57,590 nucleotides of DNA, taken from NCBI GenBank assembly GCA_003427395.1, contig BFEA01000530.1, positions 496,483-554,072 of the forward strand, read 5' to 3'. Each line of letters begins with the position of its first letter. Position 1 is the stretch's first letter. The translations under genes were made by a program, and so were the position numbers. Shown one piece after another: positions 21,076 to 32,336 of this stretch. The notes beneath the pieces are model-generated. The model was not told where the DNA came from and did not search any database. It saw only the letters and a program-made list of their open reading frames with translations. This stretch comes from Chara braunii (lineage: Eukaryota > Streptophyta > Charophyceae > Charales > Characeae).

Positions 21076-22380
21076 CTCTTGTGGCAAGCTCCGGGATACG
21101 AATGCAGGAGGGTAGGCGTGGACTGGAGTTCTGTTTTGCTTCGGGGGACGGAGCTACCACCTCCGTTGGTTCCGTCGTCCGGGTCTGGGTCGTATATTGT
21201 GCACTATCGGTACGCTATGGGTATCCCACTGATTCATCACCTGCTGACATCGAACGTCGCAAGTCTCCGAATCCAACGCGGCTGGCCTCAATCGAAGACT
21301 GTGTGCCCGTCGTTCTTCCTCCGAACGAGTTCGCCGGATGAGGCCAGAAGCTCGGTACTCGTGGTCCCGCAGACACTTTGAGCACGGGGGGTGGGGCCAG
21401 TAAGGAGCGATTGTGAGCCAGGGGACGATGGTTAGGGATTGGTAGGGTAGGATGTGGTGGTAGGGAGGGAATTCGGTCCCTAAGGTAATGATTCCGGGCT
21501 CCGCGAGGACGTGACACGTGTATGGGTTAGAGTAGCTTGGGAGATGGGGGTTACGTCCCAGGGCCTGGTCGAGGTCCCACTCGCAAATATGTTCGTTCCC
21601 CGTCAAGTAGGGAAATTCCGAGGGTTCCGCCCAGGGTCATGTAGGCAAACAAGAGTGCTCCCAATATTATCGGAATTCCCCATCCCTCAAACACTCACGG
21701 TCAGTGACACGAAAGGGAACGCTGAAATTCATGTTGCAAGCTGGGGTGGAATGCCAACCATTCGGGGCATTAGTCGAGTTCAGGTTTCGCAGGTGCACGG
21801 GTAGGCAGAGATCGTCTTTGGTCGAGCCTACACGTGCGTGCGCGGGACCTGTCCTTCAATCTGATGGGTGAAAGCCAACGATTCGCGAGATGGATCATCC
21901 TATAGTGAGACGGTCATCTAACAATTTAGCATGCCTATCCAATTCATACACAGACAGAATCACGCCTATCATCCATGCATCTAGATTACATACAAACAAA
22001 AAGAATCGAGGATCATGCAACAATGTTTTTTCTTTTTTTTTTCCCTTTTTTTTTTTCTGTGTGTGTGTCTGTGTGTGTGTGTGCTCACAGGACCCACCCC
22101 TTCCTACCTCAACGTTCTTCTTCCTTAGCATAACCCCTGCTTCTCTATCTACCGGGGCACTATTGGCCCTACCTCGGATATAACTAACAACAGTTGCATG
22201 CACCAGCGGTAGGCCAGGACAACCCCTCTCAGCCCTAGTTGAAGCACTATCGAATGAGCCTTGTATCCTCCTATACACTTTCCTATGAGCACCAGCCTGT
22301 GTTGGCAAGACAACGAACATTCCATGGAGCTACCCCGGGCAGTGTCTACTGGTCCTACTGTGACCAAGGTCTAACCTAAA
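21076..22380. other. Intergenic, nothing firm
   Basis: Possibly the rest of a diverged LTR. A (TG)n tract lies near 22058-22082. No domain-bearing ORF. Confidence 0.4.
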
Positions 22381-22460
22381 ATTGATGTAGCTCAGTGGTT
22401 AGAGCACCGGTTGGAAATGCGCATTGTGGTATGAGGTCGTGGATTCAAATCTGCAGCCTT
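22381..22460 (+). tRNA. tRNA-like pseudogene / SINE head
   Basis: A-box TAGCTCAGTGG (22388-22398) and B-box-like GTGGATTCAAATC (22439-22451) with tRNA-like spacing. The D stem GCTC/GAGC pairs, but the T stem does not, so it is not a working tRNA. Confidence 0.55.
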
Positions 22461-22684
22461 GTGCATGGACACCGGCAGGGCGTTAGAATGACGCACGGCT
22501 GGACATACACTATCCTCTGACCACTACATGATTATGATTACAGATCCTGCCTGTATTGGTCAGGGGATCAAGTCACGGGTGTTGTATGCTGGTTCTGGGT
22601 TCCGCATGGCTTGCTCGGGGTGTTGGTCTTGGTCGTTCGATTCGCCTCCCCGGTCTGATATACCACACACACGTGCTATTTCCG

Positions 22685-22750
22685 ATTGTTGCTCATACGG
22701 TTGAGTCTTCCAGTTACATTTCACAGGTCACGGGTTCGAGCTTGGTCACA
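22685..22750 (+). tRNA. Degenerate tRNA-like sequence
   Basis: TTGCTCATACGGTTGAGT resembles a D arm, and GGGTTCGAGCTTGG (about 22731-22744) is a good B-box. No complete cloverleaf. Confidence 0.4.
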
Positions 22751-23690
22751 GACTTTGGGGGGGTATGTCCAGTCTGACCCGTTATACATGGTATTCTCAA
22801 CACACATATAGTGCTGACATATGGCCTTCAGCCCCATATATGATTCATACTGGCTTCGGGTATACAAGTGGCTTCTGGATATATACACATACAGCATAAA
22901 TAGCCAACATCCATGGCTTCCTGAGCACATACATATGACCTAAGGGCTTACATGCATCTACAGCTGACTTGGGAAGGGGTAGAATAGACTTAGACTCTAG
23001 GGTATAGAATACGGTAGTTACCCCAGCAGGTCTGAGTTCCACCTAGCCAAGATAGGGGCAAGCTAGGGGAAGGACGGTAGGACTGTCTGTCTGAGTTCCG
23101 CCTGGCCTTGGGTAAGCTAGGGGAAGGACGGTGGGCTGTCTGGCTGGGGTACTGACTGCTAGTTAGCTGTCCCCGAAAATAAAACCCAGGGGTCTATGAT
23201 CTCTACAATAAGGATACGAGGTTGGTAGAATATAGTGGTGCCTAGCGTNNGAAGTTCCNGTACAGTGAGGCCTGTCCGATTTCGCTTCCACTGGGGCTGG
23301 GGTAATAGCTAGCCTTGGTGCCTATCACTACTGTCTGGTCCAAGTCACCCACCTAGCGGTTGGGTGATGGTCCTGAGTGGGTTACACTGAGGTAAGATAG
23401 TTGGGTTAGGGGGTACGGTGGGAGTATTGACGAGTGGTAGGGTGGGAGGTGACCTCGTATCTTCGGACTGCGAAGGCTCATCGCTCTCGGTGATCCCTGT
23501 GTGCCTGGTAATTAGCCTCTACAACATCCTTGACTTTTTGAAAGAAAAAAAAAAAAAAAAAAAAAAAAACAGCCACTGACCCAGCCCGGGTGACATGTTC
23601 CTAGCATAGCCTACTTTCGCTGTATTAGGCGTTGTGTTATTGTTGTGGACTCGGAAGCAGGGTTAACGTTTCAATTGCTCACGGATTTAT
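22751..23690. other. Intergenic with a partial duplication
   Basis: A ~60-bp unit (TCTGAGTTCC(A/G)CCT ... AAGCTAGGGGAAGGACGGT) is repeated twice at about 23030-23142. Single N bases at 23249, 23250 and 23259 and a poly(A) at about 23546-23569. Nothing coding. Confidence 0.5.
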
Positions 23691-23699
23691 ATGATTCCG

Positions 23700-23840
23700 C
23701 AGTCAGCACCAGTTCGCCACAGGGCCGACTCCTGCCAGGGAAAACCTCCAGCCCATCTGCCCCTGCACCACAGTTAGTTATCCGATTCATATTGAGGGGG
23801 CAAGGTTATCGATCCCGTAACCTGCACCAGTTTGCCGCAG
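23700..23840. repeat. Tandem repeat array, part left of the solo LTR
   Basis: Units carry GGTTATCGATCCCGTAACC, CACCAGTTTGCC(A/G)CAG and TCCTGCCAGGGAAAACCTCC. The array continues at 26287-26535 after the LTR; a further unit lies at 27722-27870. Confidence 0.8.
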
Positions 23841-26286
23841 TGTGACGCCCAACCTCATGCCCAGCGCGACTTCCTGATCGGAGTAGAGTGTGGGCCTGGA
23901 AGTGCGACAAGGGGTGTGCCAAGGATTTTTGGGAAAGTGGGGGTGAAGTCCCAGCTCAGAATTGAGATCTCCTATGGCAGAGTTTTTCGGGGGCACGAGT
24001 GCAATTTGGCGGAGAGGGCGGACCGCCTCTGGTCATAAGGCAGATGGCATGCGCAGGTCATTCAAGGTCGAGCGAGCCATTGGTTTCGAGGACGGCGGTT
24101 CGCTGGAAGGTCCCTCCGAGGTGGGTGGGGTTCCGATGAGTCGGGTCGTCAGAAGTTGCCGCATGGCGCCGATCGTCGCGCGTTTGGGTTAGGCCTCCGG
24201 AATTCCGGGGTCCTCTGATCGCCACGTCGTCGACAATTTCCGCAGGGTGTACTGGGCCAATATGGGGCTATGGCCTTCCACGAGACGACGCTGAGTCGAT
24301 GATACGGAAGAAGAAGGCGGAAAGGAGGGAAGTTGGTGAAGATAACGACAAATCCGGGGTGGGTGAAGTAGTGGGTGTGGTCCAGAGTGGGGAAATCAGA
24401 GCATCGAGGGTCGCTAGTGGTGGCGCAGTGAAACTCCCTAGGACACAACCGGTTTTTGGTTAGGCAAGGGTATCTCTGTCAGAGACTTTCCTCTATCCAA
24501 GGGGTGAAGTAGTCCGGGTCACACAACGACTTTGAGCTCTCGGAGTGTGTCATGGTGTCATCGCAGAGTTGCGAGATGCCCAAGGGCGGGTCTGTGCCGA
24601 TTGCGATCACCGTGTGCGAGTACGTGCAAGTTGCGCGAGTCGAGTCGCGCTTACGCGTGTTCGCACGGGATGACTGCTCCGTCGCAGGCCCCGGATGGCC
24701 GTATCCAATCAAACAGTGCTTCTTCAATCGATGGTCCTTTGGTGAATCGACGCACGGGGACACGTGTAAATATGCGAATCAGGTCGTGTTTACATGTGTC
24801 CTCGCGCGGCGTTCGCTGGGCCAGACATTCGGTTGCCTGATCATTCCGTAATTTTCGAGCATGCAAGATGCAGCAACCACAACAACCCAATCAAAAGATA
24901 AGCAAAAACGAGGACAGGATTACCGATTGCACTAAATTTTTATCCTACTCATAAGTGCATCAAAGGCAGTAAACAAAGGCAAAGGCAAAGATCCGATAGG
25001 AAAACAAGCAACCAAACATGACATCCATTCATTCATTCATACATTCACACACCATCTCTGAGATGGGAAATCGCAAGGACAAAGGTGAGCGAAAAACCAA
25101 ATCCAGATTCCGAGAAATAGAAAACGGGCAAATCACCCGGAGCCGGAATCAAAATTTATATACACGAGGCAGGAGGGAGAAAAAATAAAAGAAACAACAA
25201 TCCGCGTCCATCAACCTCAACTTCCTCTTCCTCTCTCTCCTTCTCCGATGCGGACAGTCCATCGTCGCGCACCAACCCACGAAGCCGTCACCCCGCTTAG
25301 TCCTCCCGCACCCGTCAGGTTCGCCCGCGCCCACAGTCCGCCGTGGCCCGCGTCAACCTCGCGCGTTTGGCACCAGCTCGTCGGGTCGCCCGACTCCTGC
25401 TCTACTCACCTCTTACTTCGCTCGTGTGCCGACCCTCTCTGATCGCGCAACCCATAGCTTCCAATAGCTGGTTAAGAGAGTTAACTAATTGCGCAACCGA
25501 AATTTATAGCGTGCATGCATGCACGAAGAACACGGAATTACAAGGACTAGAAGGAGATTAGAGAGGGAGCGCCTGCGTTCTGCATGACCGGGCCGCGGCA
25601 TGGGGGACGTAGCCGCTCTCCACGCATCGATCCGATCATGAAGACCGCGGCTACCAAAAACACAGCAAAAGAAAGAGAAGAAAGGCGGGAAAGACGAAGC
25701 ACAAGAAGAGAGATACAGTTACAATGGCGCCAACCCAAAATTACAGTTACACACCCGATTAAAGGCGCCGACTAATCAGAATTCCCGTTGCAGCCGCATA
25801 AAGAAGTGCGTAAGCAAAAGGCGCCGCGCGGCAAAAGAAAATCCTAATTACAAAATTCCTAAATTCCTATCTAATGCGAAAAAGCAAAAAAAGCACAAGT
25901 TTCGGAAAGAAAGTCCGAAATTCCGAGAGCCATCGGGGCTCGACAAAATTCGAAAAAGAATTCAAAAAGAAAACTAAAAAAGAACGAAGCAAATTCCCGC
26001 GCGATGTCCGCGCCCAAATTCCAACACCGAATCGAAAGAAACGACGTCAACAATTATTAATCGCGCGCATGACAGCGCGCCAGCCACTCAATCGACCCAT
26101 CAATCACCTGTCCCGGGACATGCCCAGTTCCGAACCCCACCATTGAAAAAGGAGACGGCGAAAGAGGCGAAGAAGCGAGGGTTCCCACCGATCCCGACCT
26201 CCCGTAATTGGCCCAATCTTCCCAGCTTAGGACCCCTCATTGCAATCGCGCAGAAAGTCGCGCGCTACAGAAAGTGGTTCGTCACA
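23841..26286 (-). mobile_element. Solo LTR, ~2.45 kb
   Basis: Starts TGTGACGCCC and ends GTTCGTCACA, a 6-bp TGTGAC/GTCACA terminal inverted repeat, flanked by the direct repeat GCAG (23837-23840 and 26287-26290). Joining the flanks restores the repeat unit seen intact at 26430-26460. No internal gag/pol is present, so this is a solo LTR left by LTR-LTR recombination. A TATA-like box on the minus strand (25155-25162) suggests minus-strand sense. Short frames inside are not genes. Confidence 0.82.
25155..25162 (-). promoter_or_regulatory. TATA-like box in solo LTR
   Basis: Minus strand reads TATATAAA; prediction only. Confidence 0.4.
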
Positions 26287-26535
26287 GCAGGACCTATTCC
26301 TGCCAAGGAAAATCTCTAGCCAATCCCCCCTCCACCCCAGTTAGTTATCAGTAATGGATTGTGTTATTGTGAGGGCATTCTCCACCCCCTGCTAGTGTCA
26401 TATCGAGGGGGCAGGGTTATCGACACCGTAACCTGGACCAGTTTGCTACAGGGTCGATTCTTGTCAGGGAAAACCTCCAGCCCATCCCCCCCTGCACCCC
26501 ACTTGGTTATCAGCTATGGGTTATGTGCTACTAGT
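26287..26535. repeat. Tandem repeat array, part right of the solo LTR
   Basis: Rest of the interrupted unit, then a further unit (CGAGGGGGCAGGGTTATCGA ...). Ends near a poly(T) at 26535. Confidence 0.8.
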
Positions 26536-26688
26536 TTTTTTTTTTTTTTTAACTCACGAGACTCCCTTCCATCTTACCACCTCTCTTGGCATATCTCCTG
26601 GCGCACCCCCACATCTTTTACTAACTTACCTCTACGCGAGGAGCATCACTCTCTACTGGAGCAACCTGACCAGACAGCGGACGCGGGC

Positions 26689-26724
26689 ACTGAGGCTGAA
26701 TGGGCATCCCCATTCAGCCTCAGT
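26689..26724. repeat. Perfect 16-bp hairpin, 4-nt loop
   Basis: ACTGAGGCTGAATGGG (26689-26704), loop CATC, exact complement at 26709-26724. Role unknown. Confidence 0.95.
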
Positions 26725-27369
26725 TGAGGCAGTAGTGTACAAGCCTCATTATACGGGTACCTTGGGAGCTAGGCGCGAAGTTTTTTTCCAACTAGTCCCG
26801 TGAGCAGTGAGGGTACCCATAGGCAGTGTCTAATGGTCGCCTAACCAAGGTCTAACCCATGAGCCCCCCTTATTTCTACAACCAACCCGGCACAACGTAG
26901 TTCCTATATGTGGCTACTGTCAGTTGTTGAATATAGCGGTGGTTGATATGTGAGCTTAGTATGATATCGTAGTCTATATGGATGTATGTGGTTGCTAATG
27001 AGCCTTGCTTGTGTCTGTTCGCTAGGGAGAATCGACCAGTGGTAGTGGAGGAGACCTCCACCCTCATGAACTACCCCCAACCAACCGCTGAGACCCAACC
27101 CCCCAGAATGGGTCCTAGCCCTTGAGAGTAGGACAGACCTCTTGTTTCGACATTGGCTTCCCTACAAGGCACCCCTCCCTACCATAGGACTACCACGGTA
27201 TCACCATGCACCCAACCAACCCCTTGCCACTCCCCGGCCTGAGAGAGAGTAACATCCATCCCACATCAACTTTCCCGTGGGAAAGGACTCATGTCTCCCC
27301 CAAATCCATCCAGAGGACCATCCCCAGCTGATATGACGAACAGTATACATAGATATGATGAATGAGCAT

Positions 27370-27437
27370 AGTCTGGAGTTGAACCCGGGACCTCTATCAT
27401 ACAATATCATAACGCTACCCACTGAGCTATTGAGGTC
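27370..27437 (-). tRNA. tRNA-like sequence 1 of 3
   Basis: Minus strand: A-box TAGCTCAGTGG and B-box GGGTTCAACTCC. The cloverleaf is incomplete. Confidence 0.5.
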
Positions 27438-27524
27438 ATTAGTCTGTAAAGGCGCTATGCCAGGCTCGAGACAAGTACGTGGGGTGCAACCTACAACAAC
27501 CAGTTATGCTCGGGGAAACTGAGG

Positions 27525-27595
27525 GCCAACAAGGTCGAACCCGCAACCTCCCTGTTGCAACACCGGAGCTCTGCCCACTGAGCTACCAAGTACTT
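27525..27595 (-). tRNA. tRNA-like sequence 2 of 3
   Basis: Minus strand: perfect D stem GCTC/GAGC, a loop GTTGCAA and B-box GGGTTCGACC. The anticodon and T stems are poor. Confidence 0.5.
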
Positions 27596-27651
27596 GCTTA
27601 CCAACTGGCCGTCTCGAAGGTAAGGCGCCAAGTATGCCACAGGCACTTGTC

Positions 27652-27728
27652 GTGGGGGCAATGGGAGTTGAACCCACGGCCTCCTGAGTGCTACTTGAAC
27701 GTCTAACCAACTGAGCTACACCCAATTG
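27652..27728 (-). tRNA. tRNA-like sequence 3 of 3 (best preserved ends)
   Basis: Minus strand: TAGCTCAGTTGG A-box, a fully pairing T arm GTGGG-TTCAACT-CCCAT and an acceptor stem pairing at five of seven positions. D and anticodon stems are poor, so it is probably a pseudogene or SINE head. Confidence 0.55.
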
Positions 27729-27870
27729 GTTATTGTCGTACCGAGGAAGCAGGGGTTGTCGATCCCCTAACCCGCACCAGTCCGCCACAGGGCTGATTCC
27801 TGCCAGGGAAGACCTCCAGTCCATACTCCCCCCCCGCACCCCAGTTGGATTGGGTTGTGTGTTATTATTG
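27722..27870. repeat. Further unit of the 23.7/26.3-kb repeat
   Basis: Same block order (GTTGTCGATCCCCTAACC, CACCAGTCCGCCACAGGG, TTCCTGCCAGGGAAGACC). It sits between the tRNA-like triplet and a LINE. Confidence 0.8.
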
Positions 27871-27939
27871 CTAATGTATATGTGTGCTCACCAGTCTCCC
27901 CCCTCCCATTCTCGCTGGACAAGTAAGAGGATTCCCGTC

Positions 27940-28947
27940 CCCCTAAGGTCGTCTACTCTTCTCTCTGGCATTTTCTGCGTGTATGCCCCCAACACCACGA
28001 TCGAAAGGGAGGGTTTCTTCCACCATCTGGCCTCTCTCCCAACTCAAGGCATCCCGCTAATCTTTGCTGGCGATTTCAACGCGGCCCCGGACAGATGGAT
28101 GGAGAGATGGAGCCCACAAGGCGACTACCCCCGATATGTGGAGAAAGATGAAAGAACCATCTCACATTTTAGCGTGACTCTTTCCCTGATCGACGCATAT
28201 CGCCACCTACACCCACAGGAACGAGTCTACACCTGCCTTCGCACCAGTGACCCTAGCAGGCATACGAAATCTCGGATCGACCTGGTCCTGATCTCGACAG
28301 CCATACGGAACGCCCTGCAACTCTCGGTCATATTTCCGCAAAGCCCATACCCAGGCCTTGACCATTGCACATGTGGCATCATTCTCACCTTCCGTAAGCG
28401 TCCCGATCAAGGGCCGAGCTACTACAAACTAAACACATCACTGTTAAAAGTTGAGGGCTTCCGGAATTTCACAAGAGACGTGTGGGCTTATTGGCACAAC
28501 CACAGGAACCATTTTGAATCAGAAATCCAATGGTTTACAAACGGTTTGTTCTTCCTGGCCAAGAAATGCAAAGAGTATTCAAAGATGGTTGCGAATCAAC
28601 GACACTCCCGAGAAATGGAGACCCACAGCCAACTTCACAACCTGGTCTCCCAGGACACTCTAGTGGAGCACACACATACCATCCAACAACTAAAAGACCA
28701 ATTGCTTCAGTACGCCCAATACAGATGGCAAGGGGTTAGAATCAGAGGTAAACTTGCAAAATGGACCACTGAGGGAACCATGGACTCACAATTTTTCGGT
28801 CTTGCATCAATCCAAGCCCACCGTACAACAATAGAGGTTTTTCTTGATCCCACAACTGGTGATCTAGCCACAACCACAGCACACTGCGTTAGGATAGCCA
28901 GAACGTTTTTCCAAGACTTTTTCTCATCCCACATCCCGCAGCCATAG
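27940..28947 (+). pseudogene. LINE 1 ORF2: APE endonuclease region
   Basis: FCVYAPNTTIEREGFFHHL, then GDFNAAPD (catalytic Asp/Asn, about 28070-28095), SRIDLVLIS (about 28273-28300) and LDHC (about 28357-28368) are the AP-endonuclease motifs that nick target DNA. The N-terminal catalytic motif is missing by truncation. A stop at 28945-28947 separates it from the RT, which continues in the same frame. Confidence 0.85.
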
Positions 28948-29802
28948 GACCCCCGACACCTTGCAGAAGTGGACCGGTTCCTTAGCCCTATGGAAAATCA
29001 CTTATCGGCTGAGCAGAGGGAAAAGATAGAACGCCGAATAACTAAAGAGGAGATCTGGACTGCCTTGCTGCAAATGGATGAGGAAAAGACGCCGGGTATA
29101 GATGGTTTCCCGAAAGAATTTGGGGAAACTGTGTGGCCGCACCTTTCCGATGACTTGATTCAATTATACGAGGAAGTTTGGAACACTGGGGAGATGGGCG
29201 AAATGGTGGGACAAGGGGTGCTCTCTTTGCTCCATAAAAAAAGAGACCGGATGAATATACGCAATTATCGTCCGATCACCCTCCTGACAGTGGTGTACAA
29301 GATGTTGTCCAAGGCACTAGCCAATCGTATAATAGAGGTGGTGGAGAACTTGGTGCACCCATCACAAACGGGGTTCATCTGCAACAGAAACATCCAAGAA
29401 AACATTCTCCTAATCCATGATGTAATCAATTTGGCACGCAGGGACAAAAGTAATGCTGCATTGATCTTTATAGACTTTGAGAAGGCATATGACCATGTGG
29501 ATTGGACCTTTCTGGACAAATGCCTGGAAAAGTTCAACTTTGACCCTTCTTTCCGAAGATGGATTAGGATCTTGCACCAGAACGCCACCACTAAGGTGCA
29601 GATAAATGGCAACCTGGCCCCGAAAATAAAACTCCACAGATCAGTCAGGCAGGGTGATCCGATAGCCCCCTTCCTATTCGTCCTCGTCATGGAGGCTCTA
29701 TCAGCCAACCTACGCAACAGCAGGAACCTGGGGGTCGTCCCCCGGACGAGCCGCGTATCTCTTGGATCCCTCAGGATGCGCCCGTTAGGGTCCTGGGCGT
29801 GA
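28948..29802 (+). pseudogene. LINE 1 ORF2: reverse transcriptase lacking the FADD block
   Basis: RT motifs EKTPGIDGFPKEF, NYRPITLLTVVYKMLSKALA, HPSQTGFI, ALIFIDFEKAYDHVDW (catalytic Asp) and RQGDPIAPFLFVLVMEAL are intact. About 20 codons later, near 29735, the frame jumps: the stretch carrying FADD (the other catalytic aspartates) is deleted. What follows is out of frame (PDEPRISWIPQDAPVRVLGVKM read in the third frame). The copy cannot encode an active RT. Confidence 0.85.
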
Positions 29803-31871
29803 AAATGGCGGCATATGGCCGGCCGCTGGATAACGATGAATGGATCACGGCCCCGACGCTGGCTAAATTCGCCCTCTGGGATCACAAGCACACATCCTTG
29901 TTCGGAAGGGCCCTGGTAATCAATAACGTGGTTCTTGCCACACTATGGTACAAATCTGTTTTTTGGCTGGTCAGCGAAGTGGCCCACAGAGCCCTTAGGC
30001 AAAAGGTGGCAGCATATCTATGGAGAGGGGACAGCCAGATTACCAACGCCATGAGCAGAGTGGCATGGGACACAGTGGTCCAACCCAAAGCCCAGGGTGG
30101 GCTGGGTATCCTAGACCCCCCCACTCAGATACAGGCATTGAGTCTGATGTGGGTGGTGCGGCTGACCTTCGAGTCATCCCAACAGTGGAAACCACTGGCT
30201 ATGAGACAGATAGCACACCTGACCCCAAAATCCCCCCCGGAGGTAGACCCGCTGAGATGGCTAGACGACAGATATTGGAAGGTCCCAAGGGGTCGGCGGG
30301 ATGATCTGTGGCCATGACTGATCAAAACCTGGAGAAAACTCCCCCCCCTCGACCGCCCACCCCCGGACAGGTGGGAGGAAGTGGCAAGACAGCCCCTCTT
30401 TGGGAACCGATGGATCACAAACTCACACAGCCAAATCTTCTGCAGCTCGGACTCACCATGGAAGGGCTGGGTCAAGAATGGGATCACCAGAGTAGGGGAT
30501 CTTTGGGACAACCTCAGGAAAGATTGGAAAACAGCGGAACAAATGAAAGGACTCCTCCGCTACTGTCACAACTCTGAAACTGCAGTGGAGGAACTCCTGG
30601 AGGCCTTCCCTCTGGCCTGGCTCCACATCCTGCGCAAGGGCCCACAATTACAAGAGGGGGACTGGGTAAATACCAATGACCCTACTAAACGTGTGAGTCT
30701 TGTTCACCAAGTGCGATCAGAGGATGCCCTGGTTGAGGGATATCAAGTGGGAAGGGACGGGCGGTTGATAGGCGGCACAGATCCCTTTATATGGGTTTCC
30801 AAAGCCCGGCTCCACCGAGTGAGAGTATACGGCGAGGGGGAAGGGCAAAGAGTCTTCAGACCCGAGACCCCGCTGAGCAAGCTCCCCCTAGACCCGGTGG
30901 AGTGGGTGTGGAACCCGCCAGCCCACCCTAGGACACACGGTTTAAAGCATGTGCCCCTCTGGAATATGACAGTTAAAACCTCCTACCGAAAGCTCAGAAT
31001 TAAAAAAGCGGTGAGGGATACGGTCCGGGACCGCTGGCAGCGACACTTGAATATAGACAGACAACTGCTGGCGCCCATCAGATGGTTCAGGGACTGCAAA
31101 TGCGGGCCAGCTAAGATTACATCCTTACAATGGCAAATCATACTCCGCTGTCTCCCTACCAACAGCTGGCTGATAGACCACACCCACTTGGAACAGCAAG
31201 GGCGAGCACTACCTTGGTGCCCTCGGTGTCTTCTCACCTTCCCAACACCGAAAAGAGAAGAAACAATAGAGCACATTTTTCTTCAACGCCCGGTGGCGGT
31301 AGCGACATGGAGATGGTGGGAGCGAGTATGGCGACACATGGTCCCGGGACATGCATGGCCATGGGAATGGAGGGCGATTCTGCTGGGCCACTGTCCGGAC
31401 CTCCAAAGCCAGACCTTCACATGGAACATGTTCCACCTGGGACGACGAGCAATCCTGTGGGTCATACGGTGGCAACGCTGTGCCCTGGCCATGGATAAGG
31501 TGATGGTGGATGGAGAAGAAAAAAAGGAATACCTCAAACAGCAGTTCCAATTGGAACTGTCTCGGCTGTGGGCAGCAACAAAACAGGCATTAGACTCCCT
31601 TCACCAACCACAAGACATCGCAACAGGGATTAGGAAGTTTGGCCAAGAATGGTTGGGGGAGGGGTGGGTCGCAGAGGTGGTTTGGTCCGACCCTTGGGAT
31701 CCACAGATTCAGCCGGAAACCGATCCTGCTAGAGCAAGACCTCACCGGGACTACCACCTGGTGTTTAAGGACTGGACTGCGATCAGCCCGGATATCCCCC
31801 TACGCCCGGCAGAAGACTTCGCAGATCCATTCCCGCCCCATCACCAAGCAATAGAAGAATGGGTGGGATAG
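29737..31871 (+). pseudogene. LINE 1 ORF2: post-RT region and zf-RVT C-terminus
   Basis: Thumb/connector region FGRALVINNVVLATLWYKS ... LWRGDSQ ... GGLGILDP up to a TGA at 30315-30317. A second frame (30381-31871, reached by a frameshift) then carries WVKNGITRVGDLWD, the zf-RVT-like SLQWQIILRCLPTNSWL ... CPRC ... EETIEHIFLQ (about 31120-31290) and a C-terminal tail ending DFADPFPPHHQAIEEWVG. The tail is recognisable in the antisense copy at 34.3-34.6 kb. Confidence 0.83.
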
Positions 31872-32336
31872 TCAATTCCTTATTTTTTCTCTTCAGATTG
31901 AGTTCAAAACACTGTGCAATCTAACTTCAGGCTCTTGTCAGAACAGGTCAGTCATGTCAAAAAAAGAGACAGGCAGGAGCTGGGGAACGGCGGGAGTAAC
32001 CACTGGTGCCCCCTGGTGGTTCTCCCCTCGGCCCCCGGCGGTGCGGCAGGAAGAGGCAGGACGACAATGATTTGGTACGGGACGCTGGACCCGGTTTCCA
32101 GCTCTGAGGCATCGCTAGCAACATGGACAGTGGAGGGAGTCAACAGAGACAAGTGGAAATCTGGCGCCAAAATTAGGGTGAAGAGGCTCCCCCCCTGCTC
32201 AGTCAATCCCCTGTTCTCCAGGGCAATCAATGCTGGCAGGTTCTGCTTGCGGACTTTCTGAGATGTTCTAAGTATCCTAATTGTAGCACTGCTAGCACTG
32301 GAGGGACAGTTAAAAAAAAAAAAAAAAAAAAAAAAA

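Larger units (their letters stand above)
27940..32336 (+). mobile_element. LINE 1 (APE-type non-LTR retrotransposon), 5'-truncated
   Basis: Endonuclease, RT, post-RT region and zinc-finger C-terminus in order, then a 3' UTR (31872-32310) and an A tail (32311-32336). The 5' end is lost: the endonuclease starts inside its fold. The 3' UTR carries a block (TACGGGACGCTGGACCCGG near 32077) that recurs in the LINE copies ending near 33955, 36354 and 41922, so they form one family. Confidence 0.88.

Noticed and set aside
20948-22088. A second complete solo LTR with GGAC target duplication
   Set aside because: GGAC occurs at both places, but the sequence after 22088 does not continue the interrupted repeat, so the far end is unproven.
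25148-25561. Short frames in 24.5-26.1 kb as host genes
   Set aside because: They lie wholly inside the solo LTR and have no domains.
27652-27728. Functional tRNA gene
   Set aside because: T arm and most of the acceptor pair, but the D and anticodon stems do not, and no clear anticodon loop forms.
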